Assembly (NCBI GenBank): GCA_030615865.1
Contig: JAUWYK010000069.1
Location: forward strand, 1-10,115
DNA length: 10,115 nucleotides
Reading direction: 5' to 3'
Source: Dehalococcoidia bacterium
GTDB taxonomy: Bacteria > Chloroflexota > Dehalococcoidia > Dehalococcoidales > JAUWYK01
Both the position numbers and the translations under genes were made by a program. The notes beneath the pieces were generated by a model. That model made no database searches. It saw nothing but the letters and a program-made list of their open reading frames with translations, and was not told where the DNA came from. Positions 7,861 through 10,115 of this stretch are shown one piece after another (positions within the stretch are counted from its first letter, which is position 1; each line of letters begins with the position of its first letter).

Positions 7861-8122
7861 ATACCCCTCCTTCCTCTTGATGTGGTAGTTTTTCTTTAAT
7901 AACCAGGGTCGCCGAATTTGCTCTTGGTAAGAGAAATATCTCTACATAGACATAATGTGTAGGTGACACCTTATACCAGGCTAGCATGCAAAGACGTGTG
8001 AAGTGCTTGTAGCTACCCGAGTAACCTTCATAAACGAGTGCCAGCTGGCGGGGTGTCAACTTTCAAATCTAGAAAAGGCATACCTGATAACACCTTAACA
8101 GAAAAAGTCAAGGGCTCCAGTG
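7861..8122 (-). promoter_or_regulatory. 262-bp leader with candidate promoters for the HtrA-like gene
   Basis: No convincing gene lies here. Two promoter-like pairs are seen on minus: TTGACT (8106-8111) with TATCAG (8084-8089) at 16 bp, and TTGACA (8054-8059) with GTTTAT (8030-8035) at 18 bp. The second has a perfect palindrome GCCAGCTGGC (8040-8049) in its spacer, which could be an operator. The rest holds short inverted repeats, such as AGAGA/TCTCT at 7929-7942 and an AGGTGACACCT palindrome at 7961-7971. A transcript would have a leader of about 160-220 nt. The ORF over 7853-8059 has a TTG start and no ribosome-binding site, so it is not called. Confidence 0.35.
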
Positions 8123-9028
8123 TCATTCCGTTTCCTCAGCCTCTTCCTCAGCCTCTTCCTCTTCCTCCACTTCTTCCTCTTCTTCCACCTCTTCCTCGGC
8201 GGGGCTGGTTAGCCAATTGGCTATGTTGGATATAAGCTGGTTGTTATCAAGAATACCATTATAGGGCTCGGTGATAAAGGTGAGGTCATAAATCGCCAGG
8301 ACGTTAGATTCATTGCTTAGCGCTATAGGTGATAGCCCCTTTCTCGTCTCTATTACTGAGGAAAGGGTATTTTCGTCAACAAAAGCGATACTCCAATTGT
8401 CAGAACTAATAGAACCGGCAGTGTAAAGGGCTATCCTTTCTAGGTTCTTCGTTATCTCATTTTCCGTGAATTGAGTAACGAATATGTTTCTGTAGTTAGC
8501 ATCGTTTTCCTTCATGTTATATAGGTAGCCGGGTTCAAATACCAGGCCAAATTTGACCGATATGCTATTTATTTTACTACTTCTGGTCGGGTCAGCAATG
8601 AGGAGCAGCTTACCTCCATTGTTTACAAACCCATCCACAGCCTCTCTTTCCTCCGCGGAGAACTCCTCCTGGGGGCAGACTATGATGAAGGCATCTGCCA
8701 CCTCAAGCTTCTCTTCCAAGCTCTCGTTTGTCTCCTCTTCCTTACTTAAGAACTCAATGGTTAAACCTCGTGAAACAAGTCGCGATATCAGAACATTGAA
8801 CTCCTCTATATCAAAGGCGTTATCATGGGTCAAGTCGAATAGGATAGTACCTTGCCCCGGCGTATAGGTGTCGGAAAATTCAGTTGATGGTGCCGCTGGA
8901 ACAGCGATATGCTCAAAGCTGGGCATGTCACTGGGAGGAGCATGATAGAAGCCGCTATAGTAGAAAAGCCCTCGTCCCAGGACTACAATGAGTATTCCTA
9001 TAAGGACAATAACTATCCGCTTAATCAC
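8123..9028 (-). CDS. DUF4350-like membrane-anchored protein with acidic tail (301 aa)
   Basis: A single N-terminal membrane helix (about residues 5-24) is followed by a soluble domain, about residues 58-275, resembling DUF4350/GldG-like proteins. The start of that domain shows ILFDLTHDNAFD (62-73), and a later segment shows FIIVCPQEEFS and GGKLLLIADPT, typical of a Rossmann-like fold. A catalytic role is not evident. The last 24 residues are 19 Glu with a few Val, Ala and Thr, encoded by a low-complexity tract. The start chosen is GTG 9026-9028, with GGAG (9036-9039) seven bases before it and the sppA stop four bases upstream. A TTG at 9044-9046 would add six residues but has no ribosome-binding site. 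The tight spacing means translational coupling with SppA, so the two proteins may act together at the membrane. No function is proven; the family call is moderate. Confidence 0.65.
   Translation of the reverse strand: MIKRIVIVLIGILIVVLGRGLFYYSGFYHAPPSDMPSFEHIAVPAAPSTEFSDTYTPGQGTILFDLTHDNAFDIEEFNVLISRLVSRGLTIEFLSKEEETNESLEEKLEVADAFIIVCPQEEFSAEEREAVDGFVNNGGKLLLIADPTRSSKINSISVKFGLVFEPGYLYNMKENDANYRNIFVTQFTENEITKNLERIALYTAGSISSDNWSIAFVDENTLSSVIETRKGLSPIALSNESNVLAIYDLTFITEPYNGILDNNQLISNIANWLTSPAEEEVEEEEEVEEEEEAEEEAEETE
8126..8197 (-). repeat. Low-complexity pyrimidine/purine tract coding the acidic tail
   Basis: On plus the tract is built from TTCCTC-like units, including an exact 12-bp tandem TTCCTCAGCCTC at 8132-8143 and 8144-8155. 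It encodes the Glu-rich end of the DUF4350-like protein. Such tracts are prone to slippage, so length may differ between strains. The repeats are in frame (multiples of three), so slippage should change only the tail length. Confidence 0.7.
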
Positions 9029-9032
9029 CGCT

Positions 9033-9881
9033 TCACTCCGACTCAAAGTATAGGTAGTAGTAGACGGGCATGGTGCTGGCTTGTGATTTCAGGCTTTCCA
9101 AATCTGAAGACGAAAAAAACCAAATCGAGGGAGGCTTGGGTATAAAGAGTTCTACCACCCCGTAATTCTTGATGCCAGCTAGGCTAGCTGCCTTTTCTAT
9201 TGCCGCAGTTCTTGTTCCTATGGCATCTATAAGACCGTATCTAAGGCCTTCAGTACCGGTATAGATTTCAGCCCGGGAGAGTTCCTCCTCACACATCTTC
9301 AGTTGGTCTCCCCTTTGCGACATGACCGCAGCGATAAATTGCTGTCTGAATGTTTCCAGTACACTTATGGTTTTTCTCGTTGAGCCACCGGTAGCCTTGA
9401 ATGGTCCAGAAGTTATCATAGCCTCGTCTAGTTCTTCAGGGCGAGGTAGGCTACACCAGGCACCTATGCTGCCAAGTTGGGAAGTTGGTTCAGCGTAGAT
9501 ATAGTTTGATGCCACCGCAATATAATAGCCACCGCTGGCACCTGCTGTCCCTATAGAGGCAACCACAGGTTTCTGTTGCCTCAGTCGAAGCATATCTAAG
9601 TATATTGCCTCAATGGGAGAGGCACTTCCTCCAGGGCTATCTATCTTTAAAACAACCGCCTTTATGCTGTCATCATCCCTGGCATACCTCAGCATGTCCA
9701 GGACATCATCGGTGTAGGCTTGGTCTAGAATGAGACCAGAGATTTCTATGGTAGCGACATTTGGTTTAGGTATTACTGCGATAGAAATCAAGCCTCCCAA
9801 AATCAGGCCGAGCAAAATAAAAAAGGGAATAGAGCTAAACCAGCGACGCACGGAACTTATGGCAGATTGTAGTGCCGGCAT
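9033..9881 (-). CDS. sppA: SppA-type signal peptide peptidase, S49 family (282 aa)
   Basis: This is a short-form (36 kDa-like) signal peptide peptidase, which by family knowledge cuts leftover signal peptides and membrane proteins at the membrane with a Ser-Lys dyad. Counting from the alternative GTG at 9893, the membrane segment is about 22-41, the SPGGS motif is at 86-90, the nucleophile is Ser120 in GASGG (118-122), and the Lys in SGPFKATGG is Lys166, followed by Arg173. QLGSIG at 139-144 also fits the family. The chosen start is ATG 9879-9881, as GGAGG (9887-9891) lies five bases before it. The GTG at 9891-9893 overlaps that site and lies only a few bases after the predicted transcription start. 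The C-terminus ends with an unusual Ser/Tyr-rich stretch (FFSSSDLESL and VYYYLYFESE). The next gene begins 4 nt after its stop. Confidence 0.88.
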   Translation of the reverse strand: MPALQSAISSVRRWFSSIPFFILLGLILGGLISIAVIPKPNVATIEISGLILDQAYTDDVLDMLRYARDDDSIKAVVLKIDSPGGSASPIEAIYLDMLRLRQQKPVVASIGTAGASGGYYIAVASNYIYAEPTSQLGSIGAWCSLPRPEELDEAMITSGPFKATGGSTRKTISVLETFRQQFIAAVMSQRGDQLKMCEEELSRAEIYTGTEGLRYGLIDAIGTRTAAIEKAASLAGIKNYGVVELFIPKPPSIWFFSSSDLESLKSQASTMPVYYYLYFESE

Positions 9882-9904
9882 CATCACCTCCACTAGTTTT
9901 GTCT

Positions 9905-9933
9905 ATTATAAGCACAGTACAATTATATCACAA
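9905..9933 (-). promoter_or_regulatory. Promoter of the sppA-like gene
   Basis: On minus, TTGTGA (9928-9933) and a perfect TATAAT (9905-9910) are 17 bp apart. Transcription should start near 9898, leaving a short leader with GGAGG at 9887-9891. This supports an ATG start at 9881 or 9884. Confidence 0.7.
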
Positions 9934-9950
9934 GTGCTAAAAATTTTGGC

Positions 9951-9965
9951 TACTAACTATTAGTA
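9951..9965. promoter_or_regulatory. Operator-like inverted repeat between divergent promoters
   Basis: TACTAACTATTAGTA is a perfect inverted repeat with 6-bp arms and a 3-bp centre. It lies between the -35 boxes of the sppA (9928-9933) and tRNA (10014-10019) promoters. It could bind a dimeric regulator, but no known family is recognised. Confidence 0.35.
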
Positions 9966-10013
9966 ACTCACCAACTTTATCTTAAGAATTATCCTGATGT
10001 GCAACTTCAGAGC

Positions 10014-10043
10014 TTGACTTTTGTATCATTCATTTTTTATAAT
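10014..10043 (+). promoter_or_regulatory. Near-consensus promoter of tRNA-Thr
   Basis: TTGACT (10014-10019) is followed after 18 bp by a perfect TATAAT (10038-10043). The predicted start, about seven bases downstream, leaves only a short leader before the tRNA at 10058. It faces away from the sppA promoter. Confidence 0.75.
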
Positions 10044-10057
10044 ATCCAAGCTAATAA

Positions 10058-10115
10058 GCCCGAGTAGCGCAATGGTAGCGCAACCGACTTGTAATCGGTA
10101 GGTTAGTGGGTTCGA
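10058..10115 (+). tRNA. tRNA-Thr (anticodon UGU), 3' end cut by window
   Basis: The acceptor strand GCCCGAG (10058-10064) is followed by a D arm GCGC/GCGC (10067-10070, 10078-10081) around AATGGTA. The anticodon stem ACCGA/TCGGT (10083-10087, 10095-10099) encloses CTTGTAA with anticodon TGT at 10090-10092. The T arm begins GTGGG TTCGA and the window ends there, so the 3' acceptor strand is missing. The clean stems and the strong promoter upstream support a real gene. Confidence 0.93.

Noticed and set aside
7853..8059. Open frame of 68 codons on minus before the HtrA-like gene
   Set aside because: It starts at TTG within a TTGACA promoter-like box, has no ribosome-binding site and overlaps the HtrA start; no family likeness.
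8038..8235. Proline/leucine-rich open frame on plus
   Set aside because: It is the antisense reading of the Glu-rich tail tract; the repeats alone create the composition.

Overview
The window looks like a piece of bacterial chromosome of moderate GC. It most resembles an uncultured Chloroflexota, possibly Dehalococcoidia. This is an inference from three things: a 23S rRNA gene with its own promoter and no 16S gene directly upstream, a GH3-type adenylating enzyme, and a 7TM-GAF sensor architecture often met in that phylum. No mobile element, CRISPR array or phage gene was seen.

Layout. Positions 1-613 (minus) are the 5' part of a 23S rRNA gene, with a leader carrying a strong hairpin, a boxA-like antitermination site and a promoter. 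A back-to-back promoter drives a GH3-family acyl-adenylating enzyme (886-2523, plus). A repeat-rich 167 bp gap follows, and then a likely two-gene signalling operon on plus: a membrane 7TM-GAF-GGDEF-HD-GYP protein that should both make and degrade cyclic di-GMP (2691-5195), and a NarL/LuxR-type response regulator (5243-6019) whose receiver lacks two of the usual conserved residues.

From 6046 to 9881 all genes lie on minus and converge on the regulator. In transcription order they are an SppA-type membrane serine peptidase, a membrane-anchored DUF4350-like protein with a very acidic tail, a membrane-anchored HtrA/DegP-type protease with one PDZ domain, and a polyprenol/phytol-kinase-like membrane protein. 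The first two are almost fused (4 nt apart). The last two are 48 nt apart and are preceded by a 262 bp gap with candidate promoters. Three of the four act at or in the membrane, which suggests an envelope-maintenance cluster. A tRNA-Thr(UGU) gene, cut by the window end, diverges from this cluster behind a near-consensus promoter.

Four start codons were decided from ribosome-binding sites: GH3 (ATG), sppA (ATG 9881 rather than GTG 9893), the DUF4350-like gene (GTG 9028 rather than TTG 9046) and the lipid kinase-like gene (TTG 6630). The most interesting points are the two-way cyclic di-GMP enzyme paired with an atypical regulator, a repeat and anti-Shine-Dalgarno arrangement in front of that enzyme, and the protease/DUF4350/lipid-kinase cluster. 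None of these amounts to a proven new system.
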